From NCBI RefSeq assembly GCF_947500835.1, contig NZ_CANMTQ010000005.1:62001-126000 (forward strand): 64,000 nucleotides of DNA, written 5' to 3'. The translations under genes were made by a program, and so were the position numbers. The notes below the pieces were generated by a model. It had not been told where the DNA came from, searched no databases, and was given only the letters and a program-made list of their open reading frames with translations. This stretch comes from an uncultured Halomonas sp. Lineage in GTDB: Bacteria > Pseudomonadota > Gammaproteobacteria > Pseudomonadales > Halomonadaceae. Positions 10,801-19,300 of this stretch are shown piece by piece (the stretch's first letter is position 1; the number at the start of each line of letters is the position of its first letter).

Positions 10801-11229
10801 AAAATCCCGCTCCGGTGAGCCCGGCGGCGCGTTACGGGCGCGCTGGAACCACTCGTGCTGGTCCGAGGTATGGTTGATGACAAGCTCGGTGATGACCCGA
10901 AGCCCGCGCCGGTGGGCTTCGTCGATGAAGCGTCGGGCGTCCTCCAGGGTGCCGTAGTCCGGGCTGACGTTGCAGTATTCGGCAATGTCGTAGCCGTCAT
11001 CCCGCCGGGGGGACGGGTAGAACGGCAGAATCCAGATCGTGTTCACACCCAGGTCGACGATGTAGTCGAGCTTGTCGATCAGGCCCTGGAAATCGCCGAT
11101 GCCGTCGTCGTTGGCGTCGAAGAATGACTTGACGTGCACCTGGTAGATGACCGCGTCCTTGTACCACAGCGGATCGTCAAGAAAATTAGGCGCTTCGACG
11201 CTGTGAGTTTCGCTACTGGCATCCATCAT
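7891..11229 (-). CDS. treS: Trehalose synthase fused to maltokinase
   Basis: Bifunctional cytoplasmic protein of about 1112 residues. Residues 1-545 form a GH13_16 trehalose synthase that isomerises trehalose and maltose; the triad is Asp218 (LRLDAIPYL), Glu260 (LLAEANQWP) and Asp331 (RNHDELTLE). The C-terminal half (about 640-1105) is an aminoglycoside-phosphotransferase-like maltokinase with HGDLHLGQ near residue 959 and a DFEGEP metal loop, which makes maltose-1-phosphate for GlgE. The ATG at 11229 has GGGAG 9 bases upstream; the longer frame starting at 11250 lacks one. It lies 60 bases after glgE and overlaps glgB by ATGA. TreS-Mak fusions are known in pseudomonads. Confidence 0.95.
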   Translation of the reverse strand: MMDASSETHSVEAPNFLDDPLWYKDAVIYQVHVKSFFDANDDGIGDFQGLIDKLDYIVDLGVNTIWILPFYPSPRRDDGYDIAEYCNVSPDYGTLEDARRFIDEAHRRGLRVITELVINHTSDQHEWFQRARNAPPGSPERDFYVWSDTDQAYQGTRIIFLDTETSNWTWDPVAGAYFWHRFYSHQPDLNFDNPKVLEEVLKVMSYWLDMGVDGLRLDAIPYLVEREGTNNENLPETHVVLKKIRQALDERYPDRMLLAEANQWPEDTRPYFGGDESGDGDECHMAFHFPLMPRMYMALAQEDRFPITDILRQTPEIPPNCQWAIFLRNHDELTLEMVTDKERDYLWNHYAADRRARINMGIRRRLAPLMERDRRRIELLNSLLLSMPGTPVLYYGDEIGMGDNIYLGDRDGVRTPMQWSMDRSGGFSRADPARLVLPPIMDPLYGFQAVNVEAQARDPHSLLNSMRRLLDVRSKHRAFSRGSMRTLHPANRHVLAYLREMALDDGTTQVLLCVANLARSAQAVELDMSAFTGQVPVEMVGGSAFPPVGKLPYLLTLPPYGFYWFYLAPETAMPEWHVPIPEPMPDYATLIVKRKLEEILEGSPRKLLENEVLPSYLPKRRWFAAKQQRIEQVTLLYATPLTNSGRVGLLSEIEVRHAQGQERYQLPFAFLGEEEQDRALPRQLAMARVRRANQVGLLTDAITRDAFALAVVEAIRHAATLPSAAGEIRFLPTSLMNELELPEQPEVVQQGVEQSNSSIIINYQVVLKVLRRLESGLHPEAEMGRYLSEQGFANMAPLYGEVARFDEEGSQTLMLLQGYINNQGDAWSWTRTTLERAIRDAGEEAQAFEESFGARNELEAFAAILGQRLGELHQALAVSTQNADFSPEIADDTQVTNWTRRIHRQVEYALELLARHRSDAAQDEQHMIDRILAGRDRLLAAIEPLARQAKGSLLIRNHGDLHLGQVLVANGDAFIIDFEGEPARTLEERRAKDSPLKDVAGMLRSFDYAGVKLEEGQIGLEGESGSSDARSLSEQILKECRRLFLESYRHSTEDMPHRLQNDEHAPAALDLFLLEKTVYELAYEAANRPAWLGVPLRGLMAIADQWIAGENE

Positions 11230-11289
11230 TTGCTGTTTCTCCCTGCCCATTCTGTTCCATGCAAGCGGTTCTTGCGGCTGCTCCAGTGT

Positions 11290-13365
11290 CTAGCGCACCG
11301 GCTGAATGCGCCAGATGGCAAAGGGCAAATGCGACGGGTCGAGCCGCATCCACTGCTGTTTGCCCTGCCAGGTCCAGCGCTGTCCGGTCATCAGGTCCTC
11401 AACATGAAGCGCCGCCTCATCCGATAGATCGAACTCCCACAAAGGGAGCTCGAAGCTGCCCTCCTGAACCTCGAAAGGGTCGAGGTTGACCGCGACCAGC
11501 ACGAAATTGTCCCGATCCTCGTCACGCTTGCCGAAGTACAGTAGTCGCTCGTTGTATACCGGGTAGAACGCCACGCCCAGATGGGTCTGCAGCGCCGGAT
11601 TTTCATGACGAATGCGATTGAGCTGGGCGATCTCGTAGATGATATTGCCCGGCGCCGTATAATCCCGCGGGCGTATCTCGTACTTCTCGGAATCAAGATA
11701 CTCCTCCTTGCCCGGCACCGGCGCGCCTTCGCACAGCTCGAACCCCGAGTACATGCCCCAGAGCCCGGAGCCCATGGTGGCCAGCGCCGCCCGAATCAAG
11801 AATCCGGGCCGTCCGCTGGACTGCAGGAAATAGGGATTTATGTCCGGCGTATTGACGAAGAAGTTGGGTCGATAGCATTCCTTGAGGGGCGACTCGTTCA
11901 ACTCGGTGAAATACTGGGTCAGCTCGGCCTTGGTATGGCGCCAGGTGAAATAGGTATAGCTCTGGGTGAAACCCACCTTGCCCAGCCGCGCCATCATCCG
12001 TGGCCGGGTGAAGGCTTCGGCAAGAAACAGCACCCCGGGGTCGCGGCTTCTGATATCGGCGATCAGCCACTCCCAGAAGGGCAATGGCTTGGTATGCGGG
12101 TTGTCGACCCGGAAGATGCGCACCCCTTCATCAACCCACAGCTGCACCAGGTCTCTCAACGTCAGCCACAGATCGGGAATAGCGTCTTCGGCGTAGAAAT
12201 CGACGTTGACGATGTCCTGGTACTTCTTTGGCGGATTCTCCGCATAGCGGATCGAGCCGTCCGGCCGCCAGGAGAACCAGCCCGGGTGCTGTGCAAGCCA
12301 GGGGTGATCCGGGGAGCACTGAATGGCAAAATCCAGCGCAACCTCGAGGCCATGGCGAGACGCCGCCCGCACCAGTTCGCGAAAATCCTCGCGGCTGCCA
12401 AGCTCGGGGTGAATGGCCTCATGGCCCCCTTCATCACTTCCGATGGCGTAGGGGCTGCCCGGATCATCCGGGCCTGCTTCCAGGGTATTGTTGGGGCCCT
12501 TGCGATGGGCGCGTCCGATAGGATGGATGGGCGGGAAATAGAGTACGTCGAAGCCCATGTCGCGAATCATGGGCAGACGTTTTTGCACATTGGCAAAGGT
12601 GCCGTGACGGCTGGGGTCCGTCGTTTCCGAGCGCGGAAAAAGTTCATACCAGCTGGCAAAATTCGCTGCCCTGCGATCCACCTCTAGCGGGTAAACAGCA
12701 TCGCTCACGCTGAGGTGCGGACGCGTATCCGCCGCCGCCATCAGATGTACGGTGTCGGCGCCAAGCAGTATCTCCACTCGCTGACTGTTCTGTTCGGCAT
12801 GTTCATAATCCGCCAGCACCTCAGAAAGAGTTTCGCCCAGCTCGCCTTCGCTGCGCTGGGCTGCGCTTTCCACCAGGCGGCGCCCTTCTTCGAGTTCGAG
12901 TTCGATGGGAACCCCGGCCTGGTGCTTCTTGACAAGCTCATCCCGGTAGGTGGCATAAATGTCCCACCAGGCTTCGATGACAAAATGATGGCGCCCTACC
13001 TGGGTCGGCACGAATTGTCCTTCCCAGATATCCAGCCCCAGGGGACGCACCAGCGTCAAGGGCGCCTGCCGGGTCACGCCTTGGGGGTCGGTCCAGCGCA
13101 CCTGGGCGGCCAGCACGTCGTGACCGTCGGCAAAAATGACCGCCGACACGGATACCGGCTCGTTCACCACGGTCTTGGGTGCGAAACGGCCGTTGTCGAG
13201 ACTCGGCTTCACCGCCTCGATGGCAATTCGGGACGATCTTGCCGCTGCCTGCACATCGGTGCTTTTTACCTCAGTCTCATTTGTTTCGACGTCTGCTGTT
13301 TCCAGGCTCGCTGTTTTAGCGCCAGCGGCGTCCCCCGCTATCGAAGGACGAGATGAAAGACTCAT
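11290..13365 (-). CDS. glgE: Alpha-1,4-glucan:maltose-1-phosphate maltosyltransferase
   Basis: 691 residues of the GH13_3 family. The enzyme transfers maltosyl units from maltose-1-phosphate to the non-reducing end of alpha-1,4-glucan. The nucleophile Asp421 lies in FRVDNPHTKP and the acid/base Glu450 in FLAEAFTRP, 29 residues apart as in characterised GlgE. The first 45 or so residues are a polar Ala/Thr/Ser-rich extension before the beta-sandwich N domain. AAGGAG lies 9 bases before the ATG. It sits between glgX (67 bases) and treS-mak (60 bases), giving the full trehalose-to-glucan route in one transcript. Confidence 0.96.
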   Translation of the reverse strand: MSLSSRPSIAGDAAGAKTASLETADVETNETEVKSTDVQAAARSSRIAIEAVKPSLDNGRFAPKTVVNEPVSVSAVIFADGHDVLAAQVRWTDPQGVTRQAPLTLVRPLGLDIWEGQFVPTQVGRHHFVIEAWWDIYATYRDELVKKHQAGVPIELELEEGRRLVESAAQRSEGELGETLSEVLADYEHAEQNSQRVEILLGADTVHLMAAADTRPHLSVSDAVYPLEVDRRAANFASWYELFPRSETTDPSRHGTFANVQKRLPMIRDMGFDVLYFPPIHPIGRAHRKGPNNTLEAGPDDPGSPYAIGSDEGGHEAIHPELGSREDFRELVRAASRHGLEVALDFAIQCSPDHPWLAQHPGWFSWRPDGSIRYAENPPKKYQDIVNVDFYAEDAIPDLWLTLRDLVQLWVDEGVRIFRVDNPHTKPLPFWEWLIADIRSRDPGVLFLAEAFTRPRMMARLGKVGFTQSYTYFTWRHTKAELTQYFTELNESPLKECYRPNFFVNTPDINPYFLQSSGRPGFLIRAALATMGSGLWGMYSGFELCEGAPVPGKEEYLDSEKYEIRPRDYTAPGNIIYEIAQLNRIRHENPALQTHLGVAFYPVYNERLLYFGKRDEDRDNFVLVAVNLDPFEVQEGSFELPLWEFDLSDEAALHVEDLMTGQRWTWQGKQQWMRLDPSHLPFAIWRIQPVR

Positions 13366-13432
13366 CGCGACATGCTCCTTGTATCCTTTCGAGCAAATGA
13401 ACGATCAAGCATCGACCTATGAAAGTATCCGC

Positions 13433-15634
13433 CTAGAGTACCGGCGGTGACTGGTTTGCCCGCACCAGTTCAAGCATCACCAGGGAGTGCGCCGCCACCG
13501 GGTAGCTGTCACCCACGTCGTAATGCTGATTCGCCACATCAAGGCCCTGTTGGGTATCCAGACGACAAATCCAGCTATCGCTGTCCGGCACCTCCGGCAA
13601 GACGAAGCTCTCCTGCTCATGATTGGCATTGAACAGCAGCAGCAGGGTGACATCTATGCCGGCCCGGCGAATGCCCGACGGGCGCGCACGGCCGTCGAGC
13701 AAGAGGCCGAGACTGCGCGCCTGGGGATCTTCCCAGCGTTCCACGCTCATCTCCTCGGCCTGGGGGGTGAGCCAGGTCACTTCTTTTAGCCCCATCTCTT
13801 CGCTGTAATCACCGCTCAAGTAGCGGCCGCGACGCAGGATGGGGTAGCGCTCGCGCAACTCGATCAGCCGCCGCAGATACTCGATCATGGCATGAGCATC
13901 GCCCCCAAGGTTCCAGTCCACCCAGCTGACCTCATTGTCCTGGCAGTAGGCGTTGTTGTTGCCTTGCTGGGTACGCAGCAGCTCGTCTCCGGCCAGCAGC
14001 ATGGGCGTGCCTTGGGCAAACAGCGTGGTGGCGAGGAAGTTGCGGATCTGTCGCAGACGCAGATCGCGAATCTCGGGATTCTCCGTCGGCCCCTCTTCAC
14101 CATGATTCCAGGAATGGTTGTCGTCGTGACCGTCGTTGTTGTCCTCGCCGTTGGCCTCGTTGTGCTTGTCGTTGTAGGCAACCAGATCGTACAACGTGAA
14201 GCCGTCATGGGCGGTGACGAAGTTTACCGAGGCAAAGGGGCGACGGCCGCGACGATCGAAAAGATCCGCCGAACCGGTCAGGCGGGCGGCAAGTTCCGGC
14301 AAGGCGCCTTCATCGCCTTTCCAATAGGAGCGCACCGTATCCCGAAAACGATCGTTCCACTCCGACCAGCCCGGGGGGAACTTGCCCACCTGATAGCCCC
14401 CCGGGCCGCAGTCCCAGGGTTCAGCGATCAGCTTGACCTGGCTCAAGATCGGATCCTGGCGCGTGGAGTCGAGAAAACCGCCGCCTTCATCGAAGCCATG
14501 GGTCTCACGTCCGAGGATGGTGGCCAGATCGAAGCGAAATCCATCCACGCGCATCTCGGTGGCCCAGTAGCGCAGGGAGTCCGTCACCATCTGCAACACC
14601 CGCGGGTGGCTCAGGTTGAGAGTGTTGCCGGTACCGGTATCGTCGATGTAATAACGCGCCTGATCCGGCAGCAGCCGATAGTAGGAGACGTTGTCGATCC
14701 CCTTGAGCGACAGGGTCGGCCCTAGCTCGTTACCCTCGGCGGTGTGGTTGTAGACCACATCGAGGATGACCTCGAGACCCGCCGCGTGAAACCGCGCCAC
14801 CATCTCCTTGAACTCGTTGATATTGTCGCCGGCCATGTAGGGCCCATGGGGCGCAAAGAAGCCCAGGGTGTTGTAGCCCCAGTAGTTGTGCAGCCCCTTC
14901 TCTTGCAGATGCTGATCATCGACGAAGGCATGAATCGGCAGCAGCTCCACGGAGGAAACGCCAAGGGAGCGGATGTAGTCCACCACCTCGTTTTCCATCA
15001 AACCGGCGAAGGTGCCCCGCAGCGGCTCCGGCACTGCCGGATGACGCATGGTGTAGCCTCGAGCGTGGGTCTCGTAGACTACGGTGCGATCCCAGGGCAC
15101 GTGAACCTGCTGCGCCCGCCCCCAGGTGAAGGCCGGATCGACGACCCGGCAGCGCGGCATGAACGGGGCGCTGTCCCGCTCATCGAAACTCAGATCGCCG
15201 TCTTCATGGCCGATGGTGTAGCCGAACAGCGCCTCATCCCATTTTATTTCTCCGACGATCTGCTTGGCGTAGGGGTCGAGCAGCAGCTTGTTGGCATTGA
15301 AGCGGTGCCCTTCTTCCGGGGCGTAGGGGCCATGCACGCGATAGCCGTAGAGCTGACCGGGGCGGGCATCCGGCAGATAGCCATGCCAGATCTCGTCGGT
15401 GTATTCCGGCAGTTCGATACGCTCGATTTCGTGCTCGCCGCTGGCGTCGAACAGACACAGCTCGACCCGGGTAGCATGAGCGGAGAACAGGGCAAAATTC
15501 ACTCCCAGACCGTCCCAGGTGGCGCCCAGCGGAAACGATTTGCCCTCGCTTACCCGGGAGCGATCCATTACACCGGGGGATTCAACGCTGGTCACACTCG
15601 GTTCGTTGTTTTGGCCGGTATTCTCTGTATCCAT
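13433..15634 (-). CDS. glgX: Glycogen debranching enzyme GlgX
   Basis: 733 residues of the GH13_11 isoamylase-type family that cleaves alpha-1,6 branches of phosphorylase- or hydrolase-limited glucan. A CBM48 domain starts at about residue 35 (FPLGATWDGLGVNFALFS), followed by a barrel with the nucleophile in VDGFRFDLA, the acid/base Glu in LIAEPWDCGPGGYQ and the third acid in VTAHDGFTLYDL. The first 30 residues look disordered. AAGGA precedes the ATG at 15634 by 6 bases. It would release linear chains for TreY. There is an 83-base gap after the DUF2934 gene. Confidence 0.95.
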   Translation of the reverse strand: MDTENTGQNNEPSVTSVESPGVMDRSRVSEGKSFPLGATWDGLGVNFALFSAHATRVELCLFDASGEHEIERIELPEYTDEIWHGYLPDARPGQLYGYRVHGPYAPEEGHRFNANKLLLDPYAKQIVGEIKWDEALFGYTIGHEDGDLSFDERDSAPFMPRCRVVDPAFTWGRAQQVHVPWDRTVVYETHARGYTMRHPAVPEPLRGTFAGLMENEVVDYIRSLGVSSVELLPIHAFVDDQHLQEKGLHNYWGYNTLGFFAPHGPYMAGDNINEFKEMVARFHAAGLEVILDVVYNHTAEGNELGPTLSLKGIDNVSYYRLLPDQARYYIDDTGTGNTLNLSHPRVLQMVTDSLRYWATEMRVDGFRFDLATILGRETHGFDEGGGFLDSTRQDPILSQVKLIAEPWDCGPGGYQVGKFPPGWSEWNDRFRDTVRSYWKGDEGALPELAARLTGSADLFDRRGRRPFASVNFVTAHDGFTLYDLVAYNDKHNEANGEDNNDGHDDNHSWNHGEEGPTENPEIRDLRLRQIRNFLATTLFAQGTPMLLAGDELLRTQQGNNNAYCQDNEVSWVDWNLGGDAHAMIEYLRRLIELRERYPILRRGRYLSGDYSEEMGLKEVTWLTPQAEEMSVERWEDPQARSLGLLLDGRARPSGIRRAGIDVTLLLLFNANHEQESFVLPEVPDSDSWICRLDTQQGLDVANQHYDVGDSYPVAAHSLVMLELVRANQSPPVL

Positions 15635-15717
15635 GTTTCATCCTTGGAATGGCATGCCTGACCCCACCCGCGAAGCGCGAGACGCCGCGCTGGGCAAACG
15701 GATCCTTCGTTAGATAT

Positions 15718-16317
15718 TCAGGTCTTGCGTGACCGGGTCGTGGTTTTCCTTGTCGATGCGGTCTTTGCTGAAGTCGTCTTCTTTGCAGCGGATTTGGCTA
15801 CTTTTTTTGCGGGTTCTTTGCTTGCCGCCTGTTTGCTCGCAGCGCTCTTACTCGTAGAGCGTTGCCGGGGCACAGGCTTGAACTCGACCTCGGATTCCGC
15901 GGAGGTTTCATTCACCTCGACGCTCCTTTCGAGCGGTTCCTCCGTGGGCTCGGCCCGATCCTGTACTGGGGTATCCTGGGTGATCAGGGTATCGTCGCGA
16001 TAAGGCGCTTCCTCGAGAGTCGCCTCACCGTCCGGGTCCAGCATGGAATCCGCATCCGGGTCCTCTAGAGGCAGGCGATTCTCTTCGATGCCCCGTTCGT
16101 CGGCTTCAAGAGGCAGTTCCTCGTCCAGAATGGGTTCTTCTTCCTGGGCCTCCCCTTCCTCATCCAGATTCGTCTCATGGCCGGAAGCTTGCTCCGCCGC
16201 CACGATCTTCAGTGCCATGTCCCAGTGGCGCTGCTGCTGGCCGTCGGGACGCCCTTCGGATTCCCAGATGCGATACGCCAACTGGCGCACGCGCAGTTCG
16301 TCATCAATCATTTTCAT
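15718..16317 (-). CDS. DUF2934 protein with Lys/Ala-rich H1-like tail
   Basis: 199 residues in three parts. Residues 5-40 (VRQLAYRIWESEGRP, then a W-D-A helix) match the DUF2934 motif, a small helical domain of unknown function. Residues 45-145 are strongly acidic. Residues 150-199 are rich in Lys, Ala, Ser and Thr, like the tails of bacterial histone-H1-type proteins such as AlgP or HctA. The ATG at 16317 overlaps the treY stop as ATGA, after a G-rich ribosome site. A small DUF2934 gene also lies between glgX and treY in pseudomonads (from memory), so its place is conserved. No function is known; binding of nucleic acid or a polyanion by the tail is inference. Confidence 0.75.
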   Translation of the reverse strand: MKMIDDELRVRQLAYRIWESEGRPDGQQQRHWDMALKIVAAEQASGHETNLDEEGEAQEEEPILDEELPLEADERGIEENRLPLEDPDADSMLDPDGEATLEEAPYRDDTLITQDTPVQDRAEPTEEPLERSVEVNETSAESEVEFKPVPRQRSTSKSAASKQAASKEPAKKVAKSAAKKTTSAKTASTRKTTTRSRKT

Positions 16318-19300
16318 GCTCCCCCCCTGACAAAAACGCCGGCAGTAAAATGTGCCAGCAATTCACTGATCAGTATCGTTTCTTGATTCAGTTCCACGGT
16401 ATTGCCGGTCAACACGTCGCGCCATGGGCCTTGCAGTGATTCCGGTATCTGCAGCTGCGCATCTCCCCATTCTTCAGTAGGAATCAATGGCAATGTTGCG
16501 GACTCGAGCATGGCTGCAGGCAGCCGAGGCACCACCACCAGCAGCGCCTGTTGCGCATGCTTGCGGCTGAAGGCCACCACGTGCTCCTTTCGATTTCCTT
16601 CTACCACCATGGCAGTGTAGTCGCCCTGGGCAAAGAGGGAGGGAGACTCGTTTCGTGCTGCAAGCAGTCGGGCGATGACCGCTTGCTTGACTCGCCCATC
16701 GCGCCAGTGTTCAAGCGCCTCCTGTGGCGATGAATGCTCTTCGAGCGCCGTTTGACGCGCTTGGTGATCGACGCTGCGACGATTGTCCGGGTCCACCAGG
16801 CTGTAGTCCCAGAACTCCGTTCCCTGATAGAGATCCGGCACTCCTGGCACGGTCATGCGCAGCACCACCTGTACCAGGCCATTGACCGCTCCAGGCAGGT
16901 CCAGGACTCGCGCTGTATCGCTCAGCTCATCGCGCAGCGCGGTGTCTTCGATCAAACCGAACAGGAAATTCCGACAAGCGCTCTCGTAATCGCTATCGGG
17001 CCACAGCCAGTGACTGCGCAGTTTGGCCTCACGCAATGCTTTCTCCTGCCACTGGGCAAGACGCTCGGCAAAGCCGTTCATGGCCTCGCCATTCTCACGA
17101 TCGAGGGTTGGCGCCCAGGCCCCCAGCAACATTTGATAAAGAATCAGCTCGTCTGCCGGCGAAGGCGCCACACCCGTGCCTTGCTCTTCTCGCAGCGATG
17201 TCGTCTTCTCGCGCCAGCGGCGCACCTGCTCCGTAAATGTCCAAGGCAGCTCACTGAGTGCTGCCAGTCGGGCGCGCACATCCTCACCCCGCTTGTGATC
17301 GTGAGTGGCCGTGCTCACAAGCGACAAGGGAAACTGCTCGGCACGCCGGCGGCACGCCTCATGGAAATACGCCGGGGTGTGGCTGAAGTTCTGCGGATCA
17401 AAGCCCACGTCGTTGCGTGAGATCAATACCGCCGAACGATAGCCGGCGGTGTCTTCCACCGCCTTTGCAGCCACCGGCGAGGTCAGCTGCTGAAAGCGCT
17501 GAATAGCCTGAAGACGCAACGAACGCTCCCGTTCATCTTGACAGGCCTCGGGTGCTTCTCCCCCGAGCCAGCGATCGAGCTGGTCGAGCAGATCGCGCTC
17601 CGGCGGGTTGACGTCACGGCGCGCCTCGACCTTCGCTTGTTCGAAATGCGCTTGATCGATTTCAGGGCGTCCCTTCTCATCCGCGTAGGTGCGATAGACA
17701 GGAAAATGCACTACGAGCGCCTTGAGCACCCGCTCGATGGCGCCAAGGGTGATGTCCCGGGTCGCCGTATCGTGTCGCGCCAAGGCCTGCAGGACTCGAG
17801 CACAGGCGTGAAACTCGCTGGACAAGGCGCTATCGAGCATTTCCGCCCGAGCCTTGCGCACCTCGATGAGAAAATCGCTGCCGCGACCGCTAGTTTCCCG
17901 CCATAGGGTACGCAATGGAGCCGCGCCTTCCGGGTCGTGCTGCAGTCCGGAAACTTCGTTCATGAACTCGTAACCGGTGGTGCCGTCCACCCCCCAATCC
18001 GTGTGAAGGGTTTCCCCCTCCGCCAGGATCTTCTCTACATAAAGCGCAACATGGCGCGGCACGTCATCCGGACGGTGCTGCATCAGGTCCTGCAGGCATT
18101 GGCGCAGCTTGCGGCAATAGCCCCCCGGGTCCGCCAGACCATCCACGTGATCGACCCGCAGACCGTCGACCCAGCCTCGTTCCACCAGACGCAGGATCAC
18201 GCTGTGGATGGCATCGAAAACCTCCGGCAGCTCGACTCTAAGCCCGCCAAGCTCGGTAATATCGAAAAAACGACGCCAGTTGATCTCATCGGAGGCCGTG
18301 CGCCAGAAAGCCAGCCGGTAGTGCTGTTTCTCGAGCAAATCGTGCAGCGCACGGGCCCCCTGCTCGCTGGTCGTATCGAAATGCTGCAATGCAGGCTGCA
18401 GATCCGCTTTCTCGCTGGCCTGGGCAAGACGCTCCCGCGCCTCGATCAACACAGGCTGAGGATCCGCACTTGTTTGCGCTTCATCGAAGCATGTTGCCAA
18501 GGAACGCAAGGCATCCTCGTTGGCATGCTGCAAGATGACGCCGTAATACATCGGATCGATAGGAAAATGATGCTCGTGATAGGCGACGTAAAAACCGGCA
18601 GTAGACGCCTCGTAATTAAGCTTAAGCTCTCCGGAATGCAGTAATTCACCATAGGGACCGCCGAGAAAGGGTAGCAGCACCTTGCCATTGAGCAGCGGGT
18701 CCGGCGAATGCCAGTCGATATCGAAGAACTTGGCATAGGGGCTACGCTGGCCCTGGGTCAGCACATCCTGCCACCACAGGTTTTCGGAGCCGCCCACCGC
18801 CACGTGATTGGGTACGATATCGAGTATCAACCCCATGTTCCGTTCACGCAGCTTGGCAACCAGACGCTCCAGCGCCTCTTCGCCGCCCAGCTCCGGATCG
18901 AGTCGGGTAGGGTCGATGCCGTCGTAGCCGTGGGTCGAGCCGCTACGCGAGGCCAGCAGGGGCGACGCATAGACATGACTGATACCCAGATCCGCGTAGT
19001 AGTCGATCCAGGGTAGCGCATCGTCCAGGGTGAAGCCTGCGTGAAACTGCAGGCGCACGGTAGCGCGGATAGGGCTCATCGAGGACAACTTTCCTGGCTC
19101 CTCTTTCTGAATGCTGTCTTTTTGAATGCTGCCGGTAGGCAAGACGTCACCCTCGCTTTCAGACGCCTGTAGAGATTTCGTTCCTGAAGAACCTTGCGCG
19201 GAAGAAGGACGAGTCGAAGCATTTCGGCGCGAATCATCAAGCCCGCTCAGGCGCTTGCGTATCGAAGCGTCCTCGAGTAATTCCTCCACCGGCGCGGGGC

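Noticed and set aside
8344..10818. An 824-residue open frame on the plus strand
   Set aside because: It is antisense to treS-mak and only reflects the GC-rich codon bias of that gene.
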